Shown here piece after piece: positions 1 through 4,558 of a DNA stretch of 6,117 bases. Position numbers and translations under genes: made by a program. The notes under the pieces are model-generated. The model worked only from the letters and a program-made list of their open reading frames with translations. It did no database searches and was not told the origin of the DNA. The number at the start of each line of letters is the position of its first letter. Position 1 is the stretch's first letter. This stretch comes from Acidobacteriaceae bacterium (lineage in GTDB: Bacteria > Acidobacteriota > Terriglobia > Terriglobales > Acidobacteriaceae), in contig PLKY01000079.1 of the NCBI GenBank assembly GCA_003140785.1, positions 1,549 to 7,665 on the forward strand, written 5' to 3'.

Positions 1-17
1 CTGATCCCTGTTCCCTG
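1..17. repeat. 3' arm of an intergenic heptad inverted repeat, cut by the window edge
   Basis: Read on the opposite strand these 17 nt are CAGGGAA-CAGGGAT-CAG, two CAG-initiated 7-nt words plus the start of a third. This is the same vocabulary as the arm after rpsN at 3094-3121. By analogy with the complete copies in this window it is the right (CTG-type) arm of a hairpin in the spacer before rplP. The left arm would lie just after the stop codon of the preceding gene, expected to be rpsC and outside the window. The identification rests on the repeat words only, because the partner arm cannot be seen. Confidence 0.6.
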
Positions 18-35
18 CTTTTGAGGGTTTTCGTT

Positions 36-473
36 ATGTTGATGCCAAAGAAGGTGAAGTTCCGTAAGCAGCAGAAGGGCAAGCGCCGGGGTAAAGCGTG
101 GCGTGGCTCCACGCTGTCTTTCGGCGAGTACGGATTGAAGGTTATGGAGTGCGGCTACATCACCGATCGTCAGATCGAGGCCAGCCGTATCGCCATGACG
201 CGTTTCATCAAGCGCGGCGGCAAGATCTGGCTGCGCCTGTTTCCGGACAAACCGATCACCAAGAAGCCAGCCGAAGTCCGTATGGGCTCGGGTAAGGGCG
301 CGCTGGATCACTGGGTCGCCGTGGTGCGGCCGGGCAAGATCCTGTTCGAGATGGAAGGCGTCACTCCCGACATTGCCGCGGAAGCCATGCGCCTGGCGTC
401 GAACAAACTGCCGCTGAAGACGAAGTTCGTGATGCGGCCGGGTGCCGAGAAGGCTGTAGCTGCGGCAAAGTAA
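36..473 (+). CDS. rplP: 50S ribosomal protein L16
   Basis: This 145-residue protein is a 50S subunit component that binds 23S rRNA near the A-site tRNA elbow. The L16 hallmarks are all present: the basic N-terminus MLMPKKVKFRKQQKGKRRG, ITDRQIEASRIAMTR at residues 42-56, RMGSGKG at 82-88 and GKILFEMEG at 100-108. The reading frame extends upstream to a TTG at 21. I chose the ATG at 36 because the family starts with MLxPK, and because GAGG at 23-26 sits 9 nt upstream as a Shine-Dalgarno. The C-terminus ends in a short Ala/Lys tail. The gene precedes rpmC in the standard order, with a 107-nt gap. Length is close to the usual 136-145 residues. Confidence 0.97.
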   Translation: MLMPKKVKFRKQQKGKRRGKAWRGSTLSFGEYGLKVMECGYITDRQIEASRIAMTRFIKRGGKIWLRLFPDKPITKKPAEVRMGSGKGALDHWVAVVRPGKILFEMEGVTPDIAAEAMRLASNKLPLKTKFVMRPGAEKAVAAAK

Positions 474-506
474 GAAGGCCGACCGCCTTCTCTGCGTGAG
501 CGCAGA
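473..506 (+). other. Two back-to-back small hairpins after rplP
   Basis: AGAAGGC at 473-479 pairs with GCCTTCT at 485-491 around a 5-nt loop; its first base is the last base of the rplP stop codon. CTGCG at 492-496 pairs with CGCAG at 501-505 around the tetraloop TGAG, and a T491/A506 pair could extend this stem if the first hairpin is open. No T-run follows, so this is not a canonical intrinsic terminator. This is the only long spacer here without CAG-heptad arms. The rest of the gap (507-580) shows only the rpmC ribosome-binding site. A structural role in the mRNA is an inference. Confidence 0.5.
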
Positions 507-580
507 CGAAGCTGGGACGCTGAGATAAGTTGGGGCGCAATCGGTTCCATTAGGGCCGACTCAAGCGCCGGAGAGAAACG

Positions 581-847
581 ATGGAACTCGAGAAGATTCG
601 CAATTTGAGCGACGACGAGCTGCAGCACCACGAGAAGACCTCTGCGGAGCAACTCTTCCGGCTGCGCTTCCAGGTGTCGCTCGGTCAGAACGACGGAGTG
701 AAGAAGCTGCGGCAGCTGCGCAAGGAGATCGCTCAGATCAAGACCGTGGCCCGTGAGCGCGAGCTGGGAGTGCGCGGCGCCAAGAAAGATGTGGTTGCGA
801 CGCCTGCTGCAAAGCCGGCCACCGCAAAGAAGGGATCCCGTAAATGA
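581..847 (+). CDS. rpmC: 50S ribosomal protein L29
   Basis: L29 is a small two-helix protein of the 50S subunit at the peptide exit tunnel, where trigger factor and SRP dock. Residues 1-63 match the family: start MELEKIRNLSDDEL, LFRLRFQVSLGQ at 25-36, and the basic helix RQLRKEIAQIKTVARERE at 44-61. At 88 residues it is longer than the usual 60-70. The extra part is a low-complexity Ala/Pro/Lys tail from about residue 64, likely disordered and RNA-binding. The start is supported by GGAGAG at 570-575. The stop overlaps the rpsQ start as ATGA, which suggests translational coupling. Confidence 0.95.
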   Translation: MELEKIRNLSDDELQHHEKTSAEQLFRLRFQVSLGQNDGVKKLRQLRKEIAQIKTVARERELGVRGAKKDVVATPAAKPATAKKGSRK

Positions 848-1179
848 CGGCGACAGCAGAAAAGGCACAGGCGCCGGCAGCTTCGCGGCGCAATGAGAAA
901 GTGGGCAACGTAGTTTCGACCAAGATGCAGAAGACCATCGTGGTCGAGGTCGAGATGCGCAAGGCTCATCCTAAGTACAAGCGGATCGTGCGCAGCTCGA
1001 AGAAGTTTTACGCACACGACGAGCAGAATTCGGCGCGCGTGGGCGATGTGGTGCGGATTCGCGAGACGCGGCCGCTGAGCAAATTGAAGCGCTGGTCACT
1101 TGAAGAGATTGTCCGGCGTTCGACCCTGAGTCATCTGGAAGACACGGCCACCGTAGCTGCAGTTGAAGTTGCAAAGTAG
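844..1179 (+). CDS. rpsQ: 30S ribosomal protein S17
   Basis: S17 is a primary 16S rRNA-binding protein of OB-fold type in the 30S body. The core spans about residues 19-95: VGNVVSTKMQKTIVVEVE near the front, HPKYKRIVRSSKKFYAHDE in the middle and VGDVVRIRETRPLSK at 66-80. At 111 residues it is longer than the E. coli protein (84). It has an Ala-rich N-terminal extension of about 18 residues and a short C-terminal tail. The ATG overlaps the rpmC stop by 4 nt. A GAAGG-like Shine-Dalgarno lies about 10 nt upstream at 829-833, inside rpmC, so the two genes are probably translated in a coupled fashion. Confidence 0.96.
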   Translation: MTATAEKAQAPAASRRNEKVGNVVSTKMQKTIVVEVEMRKAHPKYKRIVRSSKKFYAHDEQNSARVGDVVRIRETRPLSKLKRWSLEEIVRRSTLSHLEDTATVAAVEVAK

Positions 1180-1210
1180 AGTCGGCGCGTTCGAGTAAGG
1201 AGAAGAATCC

Positions 1211-1582
1211 ATGGCAGTGCAAATGAGAAGCATGCTCGCGGTCGCCGACAACTCTGGTGCGCGGAAGCTGCAAATGATCCTGCCGCTGGGCGGCGGACTA
1301 GGCAAGAAGGCCGGCCTCGGCGATGTGATTACCGCCGCGGTCAAGGAAGCCTCGCCCGACGGAACGGTAAAGAAGGGCAAGGTCGTGAAAGCGGTCATCG
1401 TGCGCACGCGCAAGGAATACCGCAGGCGCGACGGAACCTATATCCGCTTCGACGAGAACGCAGCCGTGGTGATCGACGATGCGCATGAGCCGGTGGGCAC
1501 ACGCGTCTTCGGGCCGGTAGCTCGCGAACTGCGCGAGAAGAAGTTTTTGAAGATTGTGTCGCTGGCGCCGGAAGTGGTGTAA
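1211..1582 (+). CDS. rplN: 50S ribosomal protein L14
   Basis: L14 sits at the 30S-50S interface and contacts 23S rRNA and 16S helix 14 (bridge B8). The 123-residue protein has the usual length. It shows the conserved pieces: MLAVADNSGARKL at 8-20, GDVI at 37-40, KKGKVVKAVIVRTRKEY at 54-70, GTYIRFDENAAVVID at 75-89 and GTRVFGPVARELR at 96-108. A strong AAGGAG at 1197-1202 stands 8 nt before the ATG. The gene follows rpsQ by only 31 nt. It is followed by the first of the long heptad-repeat spacers. Confidence 0.98.
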   Translation: MAVQMRSMLAVADNSGARKLQMILPLGGGLGKKAGLGDVITAAVKEASPDGTVKKGKVVKAVIVRTRKEYRRRDGTYIRFDENAAVVIDDAHEPVGTRVFGPVARELREKKFLKIVSLAPEVV

Positions 1583-1585
1583 GAG

Positions 1586-1706
1586 CAGTCGTCAGTGATC
1601 AGTTGTCAGTTTTTGATCGTGGCTTGGAAGAAGTGATTGTTCGATTCAGTTGAAATGGCAGTACCGGCACGAAAAACTGACGACTGATCATTGACAACCG
1701 ACCACT
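1586..1706. repeat. Intergenic heptad inverted repeat, rplN-rplX spacer
   Basis: The left arm is four consecutive 7-nt words beginning CAG: CAGTCGT, CAGTGAT, CAGTTGT, CAGTTTT (1586-1613), starting 3 nt after the rplN stop. The best-paired part is 1591-1614 against 1672-1695, 24 positions with 22 identical. The two differences would be G-U pairs in RNA, so all 24 positions could pair. The loop is 57 nt (1615-1671) and shows nothing recognisable. Further CTG-type words run to about 1706. The rplX Shine-Dalgarno (GGAG, 1710-1713) lies just outside the stem. T and A runs are part of the stem, so this is not a standard terminator. Confidence 0.85.
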
Positions 1707-1719
1707 GTGGGAGAAGCAG

Positions 1720-2046
1720 ATGCCGAGTTTAAGTATTCATCGCAACGATACGGTCAAGGTGCTCACGGGCGCGGACCGCGGCAAGACGCAGCGCGTGCTG
1801 CGTGTGTTCCCCGACAAGGGAACCGTGCTGGTCGAGCATGTTCGCATGATCAAGAAAACCGTTTCGAGCAAGACCGGGAAACGGACCAAGGGCGGCATCG
1901 CCGATCAAGAGTCGCCGATCAACATTTCGAACGTCGCGCTTGTGTGCGCCACCTGCGGCACGGCGCGCGTCGGATTCAAGAAGGAAGGCACGAGCAGGTT
2001 GCGTGTCTGCAAGAGATGCGGGTCGGAGCTACCCACGAAGAAGTGA
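1720..2046 (+). CDS. rplX: 50S ribosomal protein L24 (with Cys4 motif)
   Basis: L24 is an early-assembly 23S rRNA-binding protein with a KOW/SH3-like fold, near the exit tunnel. The 108-residue sequence has the KOW segment at the front (DTVKVLTGADRGKTQRVLRV, residues 10-29) and the conserved RTKGGIADQESPINISNVAL at 55-74. The C-terminal part carries Cys76-x2-Cys79 and Cys97-x2-Cys100, a zinc-ribbon-like pair also found in many other bacterial L24 proteins. The ATG at 1720 has GGAG 6 nt upstream. A 123-residue reading frame in another phase over the same region has no ribosomal-protein similarity and is a shadow. The next gene, rplE, follows after 175 nt. Confidence 0.97.
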   Translation: MPSLSIHRNDTVKVLTGADRGKTQRVLRVFPDKGTVLVEHVRMIKKTVSSKTGKRTKGGIADQESPINISNVALVCATCGTARVGFKKEGTSRLRVCKRCGSELPTKK

Positions 2047-2049
2047 CGA

Positions 2050-2104
2050 CAGTGAAACAGTGGTCAGAGAAACAGTGAAGCAGCGAGAGACCACGGGTTC
2101 ACTG
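2050..2104. repeat. Intergenic CAG-word inverted repeat, rplX-rplE spacer
   Basis: Five units starting with CAG tile the stretch from 2050: CAGTGAAA, CAGTGGT, CAGAGAAA, CAGTGAAG, CAGCGAGA, a mix of 8- and 7-nt units beginning 3 nt after the rplX stop. CAGTGAAACAGTGGTC (2050-2065) is 14/16 complementary to GACCACGGGTTCACTG (2089-2104), leaving a 23-nt loop. GAAACAGTG also recurs directly at 2054-2062 and 2069-2077. The remaining 117 nt up to rplE (2105-2221) show no recognised element except a weak purine-rich ribosome-binding region. This is a shorter and less regular copy than the others. Confidence 0.65.
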
Positions 2105-2221
2105 GAAAAGGAACGAATTCAGGCTGGGATCGAACGACCGAGAATTCCGGTAGCACTTCCGAAACGGTAAACGGATCGAAACTACGGTCCACTCCGAGAG
2201 CGGAAGAAAGAGAGAAGAGAC

Positions 2222-2770
2222 ATGGCGGCAAGGCTGAAAGAGAAATACAACAAAGAGATCAAGCCGGCACTGCAGAAGGAGCTGGGCATCGACAACCCGA
2301 TGGCCGTTCCGAGGCTGGACAAGATCGTGGTCAACATGGGCCTGGGCGAAGCAACGCAGAATACCAAGCTGCTCGACCCGCTGGTGGGCGACCTGATGGC
2401 TATCACCGGGCAAAGGCCGGTGACCACCAAGGCAAAGAAATCGATCGCGGCTTTCAAGGTGCGCGCCGGCATGTCGATTGGCGCCATGGTGACGCTGCGC
2501 AACGAGAAGGCCTACGAGTTTCTTGACCGGGTGATTTCGACAGCACTGCCACGCGTGCGCGATTTTCGCGGCGTGTCGACGAAGAGTTTCGATGGCCGGG
2601 GCAACTACACGCTCGGCTTACGCGATCAGCTGATCTTTCCGGAGATTGATTACTCCAAGGTGGAGAAGCTGAAGGGCATGAACATCACGATTGTGACTAC
2701 GGCGAAAGACGACAACTCGGCGCGCGCGCTGCTGAAGGCGTTCGGCATGCCGTTCCGCCAAGGGGCGTAA
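2222..2770 (+). CDS. rplE: 50S ribosomal protein L5
   Basis: L5 binds 5S rRNA in the central protuberance and contacts P-site tRNA. The 182-residue sequence has standard length and no gaps. It shows NPMAVPRLDKIVVNMGLGEA at 25-44, ITGQRPVTTKAKKSIAAFKV at 61-80, RAGMSIGAMVTLR at 81-93, FRGVSTKSFDGRGNYTLGL from 115, and QLIFPEIDY at 136-144. The ATG is preceded by a purine-rich AGAGAAGAGA (2211-2220) rather than a clean Shine-Dalgarno, so initiation may be weaker than for its neighbours. In E. coli the start of this gene's message is the S8 repressor target; I could not identify that structure here. Confidence 0.98.
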   Translation: MAARLKEKYNKEIKPALQKELGIDNPMAVPRLDKIVVNMGLGEATQNTKLLDPLVGDLMAITGQRPVTTKAKKSIAAFKVRAGMSIGAMVTLRNEKAYEFLDRVISTALPRVRDFRGVSTKSFDGRGNYTLGLRDQLIFPEIDYSKVEKLKGMNITIVTTAKDDNSARALLKAFGMPFRQGA

Positions 2771-2773
2771 AGA

Positions 2774-2888
2774 CAGTTCGCAGTTCTTAGTTCGTAGTTC
2801 ACAGCATGCAGGGCCTCCATGGAGACGAATCGCAAGCGGAACGAAAGAGCTGAAAGACTACGAACTGTGAACTAAGAACTGAGAACTG
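2774..2888. repeat. Intergenic heptad inverted repeat (AGTTCNN type), rplE-rpsN spacer
   Basis: The left arm 2774-2804 starts 3 nt after the rplE stop and reads as AGTTCGC, AGTTCTT, AGTTCGT, AGTTCAC from 2775, an exact 7-nt period. It is complementary to 2858-2888 at 26 of 31 positions, and at 28 of 31 if G-U pairs are counted. The loop is 53 nt. TTTT follows the right arm at 2889-2892, so a weak terminator-like reading is possible, but the stem is AT-balanced and rpsN follows at once. The rpsN Shine-Dalgarno (GAGGGG at 2894-2899) lies directly beyond. Confidence 0.88.
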
Positions 2889-2902
2889 TTTTAGAGGGGT
2901 TT

Positions 2903-3088
2903 ATGGCAACCACTGCAAAACGAGTAAAGGACGCGCGGAAGCCGAAGTTCAGCTCCCGCCAGCACAACCGGTGCAAGCTCTGCGGAAGGCCGCGGGGATA
3001 CCTGCGGAAGTTTGGCGTGTGCCGTTTGTGTTTCCGTGGCCTCGCGCTCAAGGGTGAGATTCCCGGAGTCGTGAAGTCGAGTTGGTAG
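2903..3088 (+). CDS. rpsN: 30S ribosomal protein S14, zinc-binding type (S14Z)
   Basis: S14 is a 30S head protein that assembles late next to S10 and S19. At 61 residues this is the short zinc-containing form, not the roughly 100-residue zinc-free form. Cys24-x2-Cys27 and Cys40-x2-Cys43 form the zinc site. Other family features are KFSSRQHNRCKLCGRPRGYLRKFGVCRLCFR (residues 15-45) and the C-terminus GEIPGVVKSSW. GAGGGG at 2894-2899 gives a good ribosome-binding site. Its place between rplE and rpsH is standard. Phyla that keep only this form depend on zinc for S14; whether a second, zinc-free copy exists elsewhere cannot be told from here. Confidence 0.98.
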   Translation: MATTAKRVKDARKPKFSSRQHNRCKLCGRPRGYLRKFGVCRLCFRGLALKGEIPGVVKSSW

Positions 3089-3093
3089 AAAAA

Positions 3094-3195
3094 CAGGGAT
3101 CAGGTTTCAGGGATCAGGGATCAGTTGTTGTTGCTTAGGTTGGCAACTGAGGCGAATTCGAGAGTTCTTTCCTGATCTCTGAACCCTGACCACTG
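3094..3195. repeat. Intergenic heptad inverted repeat (CAGGGAT type), rpsN-rpsH spacer
   Basis: Five 7-nt words follow the rpsN stop after five A residues: CAGGGAT, CAGGTTT, CAGGGAT, CAGGGAT, CAGTTGT (3094-3128). The stretch 3094-3118 is complementary to 3171-3195 at 21 of 25 positions (22 counting one G-U pair). The loop is 52 nt. The right arm resembles the fragment at positions 1-17 of the window. About 65 nt separate the right arm from the rpsH start, and they include a separate small hairpin. Confidence 0.82.
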
Positions 3196-3212
3196 TAGTG
3201 ACATTTCCGCAG

Positions 3213-3241
3213 GTTCCCTGCAAAACAAAGGCAGGGCGAAC
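3213..3241 (+). other. Small hairpin in the rpsH leader
   Basis: CCCTGC (3216-3221) pairs with GCAGGG (3231-3236) around a 9-nt A-rich loop. GTT (3213-3215) can pair with AAC (3239-3241) across a 2-nt bulge. The structure ends 8 nt before the rpsH Shine-Dalgarno. It is distinct from the heptad arms. Because S8 is a known autoregulator in enterobacteria, a leader structure here is worth noting, but the sequence alone does not show S8 binding. Confidence 0.35.
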
Positions 3242-3260
3242 GGGGAATGAAGGAGAAGGA

Positions 3261-3656
3261 ATGAGTCTGACCGACCCAGTAGCAGATTTTCTGGCGCGGA
3301 TCCGGAATGCGATCCGGGCGCGTCATCAGAAGCTGGATGTGCCGGCTTCGAAGTTGAAGACCGAGATCGCCCGCATTCTTAAGGAAGAGGGCTATATCTC
3401 GAACTACAAGACCCAGGAAGAGGAAGGCAAGCTCATCCTCCGCGTGTATCTGAAGTACGGCGGACAGGAAGCGGCCATCCGCGACCTCGCTCGCATTTCG
3501 CGTCCCGGGTGCCGTGTCTATATCGGCCGCGATGAGATCAAGCGCGTGCAGGGTGGGCTTGGTATTTCGATCATGACCACGCCCAAAGGTGTGATGACGG
3601 GCCGTCAGGCGCGCCGCGAAGGCGTAGGCGGCGAAGTGCTCTGCGAAGTGTGGTAA
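3261..3656 (+). CDS. rpsH: 30S ribosomal protein S8
   Basis: S8 is a primary 16S rRNA-binding protein that nucleates the central domain; in E. coli it also represses the spc operon. The 131-residue product has the family length. It shows DPVADFLARIRNA at 5-17, ISRPGCRVY at 79-87, and the C-terminal signature spanning GGLGISIMTTPKGVMT and GVGGEVLCEVW. The frame is open back to 3198. I chose the ATG at 3261 because it gives the family N-terminus MSLTDPVADF, and because AAGGAG at 3250-3255 stands 5 nt upstream. The long spacers on both sides (172 and 221 nt) are unusual for this gene pair. Confidence 0.97.
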   Translation: MSLTDPVADFLARIRNAIRARHQKLDVPASKLKTEIARILKEEGYISNYKTQEEEGKLILRVYLKYGGQEAAIRDLARISRPGCRVYIGRDEIKRVQGGLGISIMTTPKGVMTGRQARREGVGGEVLCEVW

Positions 3657-3659
3657 AGG

Positions 3660-3759
3660 CAGTTCAGAGTTCACAGTTCTTAGTTCACAGTTGATGCTGC
3701 ATCGAAGTCTGAGATCAACCGGGCGAAACTAAGAACTACGAACTAAGAACTGCGAACTG
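3660..3759. repeat. Intergenic heptad inverted repeat (AGTTCNN type), rpsH-rplF spacer
   Basis: After a 3-nt gap from the rpsH stop come AGTTCAG, AGTTCAC, AGTTCTT, AGTTCAC, AGTTGAT (3661-3695). The best alignment pairs 3668-3692 with 3734-3758 at 22 of 25 positions, one heptad out of register with the outer ends, so the arms can slide on each other. Inside the loop, GTTGAT (3690-3695) can instead pair with ATCAAC (3714-3719). The words match those after rplE and rplF closely, which marks these three as one subfamily. Confidence 0.85.
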
Positions 3760-3777
3760 TCGGGCCTATACCCCGAC
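3759..3777 (+). other. Compact GC-rich hairpin in the rpsH-rplF spacer
   Basis: GTCGGG (3759-3764) pairs perfectly with CCCGAC (3772-3777) around the 7-nt loop CCTATAC. It directly abuts the right arm of the AGTTCNN repeat. No T-run follows, so a terminator is not supported. Its role is unknown. Confidence 0.45.
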
Positions 3778-3807
3778 CGGCTGCAGTGGAACGAAGAGAA
3801 GTTGAAA

Positions 3808-3838
3808 CTGATCTCTGAAAGCTGATCGCTGACAACTG
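3808..3838. repeat. Orphan heptad arm before rplF
   Basis: CTGATCT, CTGAAAG, CTGATCG, CTGACAA and a final CTG run in an exact 7-nt period. On the opposite strand they read CAGTTGT, CAGCGAT, CAGCTTT, CAGAGAT, CAG, the same CAGNNNT vocabulary as the rplN-rplX and rpsN-rpsH arms. This is a right-hand arm, but I find no matching left arm in the spacer. The position where one would be expected, just after the rpsH stop, is occupied by the AGTTCNN element. The likely reading is the remnant of an older element that a second one replaced or split. Confidence 0.6.
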
Positions 3839-3877
3839 CTTTTCGGGACTCGCAAGCCAACAAGAAGGATTGATTCG

Positions 3878-4417
3878 ATGTCGCGTATTGGAAAGAAACC
3901 GATCCCGCTGCCCACGGGCGTTAAGTACCAAGTCGAGGGCAACACCGTTCTGGTAGAGGGCCCCAAGGGCAAGGTGTCGGCGTTGATCGCCAAAGGCATC
4001 CAGCTCGAGACCAAAGACGGAACACTGCACGTGAATCGCGAAGACGACAAGTACGCCGCGGTCCATGGGCTGACGCGGGCGCTGGTCTTCAATGCAGTGC
4101 AGGGCGTGACCAAGGGCTGGACCAGGGAACTCGATATCGTCGGCATTGGTTATCGTGCTGAGCTGAAAGGTAAGGGCATGGTGGTGTTCACGCTGGGTTA
4201 TTCGCACCCCATTGAATTTCCGTTGCCCACAAGCATTGAAGTCGCCGTCGATCCAAAGCAGACGCACCTGACCGTCACCGGCATCGATCGGCAGAAGGTC
4301 GGACAGGTCGCGGCCGATATGCGCTCGCTGCGCAAGCCCGACCCGTACAAGAACAAGGGTGTGCGCTACTCGGACGAGAAGCTGAAGAAGAAGGCCGGCA
4401 AGACGGGAGCCAAGTAA
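3878..4417 (+). CDS. rplF: 50S ribosomal protein L6
   Basis: L6 has two similar domains and binds 23S rRNA near the sarcin-ricin loop and factor-binding site. The 179-residue protein has the normal length. Domain 1 opens with MSRIGKKPIPLPTGV and includes VEGPKGKVS. Domain 2 contains VGIGYRA at 88-94, LGYSHPI at 106-112, GIDRQKVGQVAADMRSLRKP from 135, DPYKNKGVRY to 164, and a Lys-rich C-terminus with the usual GK. AAGGA at 3865-3869 stands 8 nt before the ATG. A 221-nt spacer precedes the gene, the longest in the window. Confidence 0.98.
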   Translation: MSRIGKKPIPLPTGVKYQVEGNTVLVEGPKGKVSALIAKGIQLETKDGTLHVNREDDKYAAVHGLTRALVFNAVQGVTKGWTRELDIVGIGYRAELKGKGMVVFTLGYSHPIEFPLPTSIEVAVDPKQTHLTVTGIDRQKVGQVAADMRSLRKPDPYKNKGVRYSDEKLKKKAGKTGAK

Positions 4418-4500
4418 AGTTCGTAGTTCACAGTTCTTAGTTCGTAGTTGAGAACTCGGTAGCTTCACTGGATCGCTGTGAACTAAGAACTACGAACTGT
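4418..4500. repeat. Intergenic heptad inverted repeat (AGTTCNN type), rplF-rplR spacer
   Basis: The left arm starts at the first base after the rplF stop: AGTTCGT, AGTTCAC, AGTTCTT, AGTTCGT, AGTTGAG (4418-4452). 4425-4447 pairs with 4476-4498 at 19 of 23 positions, or 21 of 23 with G-U pairs, around a 28-nt loop. A second register one heptad earlier (4418-4440) is also 19/23. The words and their order are nearly those of the rplE-rpsN copy. Confidence 0.85.
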
Positions 4501-4519
4501 TCGAAGAACTAACCCGAAC

Positions 4520-4538
4520 GGAACCGCAAGGCGGCTCC
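4520..4538 (+). other. Small GC-rich hairpin upstream of rplR
   Basis: GGAACCGC (4520-4527) pairs with GCGGCTCC (4531-4538) with one A-C mismatch around an AAG triloop. It lies just upstream of the rplR ribosome-binding site (AGGA, 4545-4548) and outside the heptad arms. No function can be assigned. Confidence 0.35.
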
Positions 4539-4558
4539 GCTGATAGGAACAGAAACCG

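Noticed and set aside
21..35. TTG at 21 as the rplP start
   Set aside because: It would add MRVFV before the conserved MLMPKK start and would overlap the Shine-Dalgarno GAGG. The ATG at 36 fits the family.
308..868. 186-residue open frame on the minus strand over rplP and rpmC
   Set aside because: It is antisense to two clear ribosomal protein genes, with Leu/Arg/Ser-rich composition typical of shadows in GC-rich coding DNA.
1586..1706. Miniature transposon (MITE) with terminal inverted repeats
   Set aside because: There is no target-site duplication I can see, the loops differ completely among copies, and the arms are built of internal tandem words. A REP-like origin remains possible but a classical MITE is not supported.
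1691..1719. TTGACA (1691-1696) as a -35 promoter box upstream of rplX
   Set aside because: It is part of the right arm of the inverted repeat, and there is no plausible -10 box at the right spacing before the rplX start.
1707..2078. 123-residue open frame overlapping rplX
   Set aside because: It lies in another frame across rplX, which matches L24 throughout. Its translation is a charged, low-complexity sequence with no family features.
2774..2892. Rho-independent terminator after rplE
   Set aside because: The stem is long but not GC-rich, the loop is 53 nt and only four T residues follow. The next operon gene starts 10 nt later, and similar stems in other spacers have no T-run after the right arm.
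3135..3674. 179-residue open frame on the minus strand over rpsH
   Set aside because: It is antisense to S8 and starts inside repeat arms, so it is a shadow.
3743..4468. 241-residue open frame on the minus strand over rplF
   Set aside because: It spans the heptad-repeat spacers on both sides and is antisense to L6. There is no recognisable domain and no gene order to support it.
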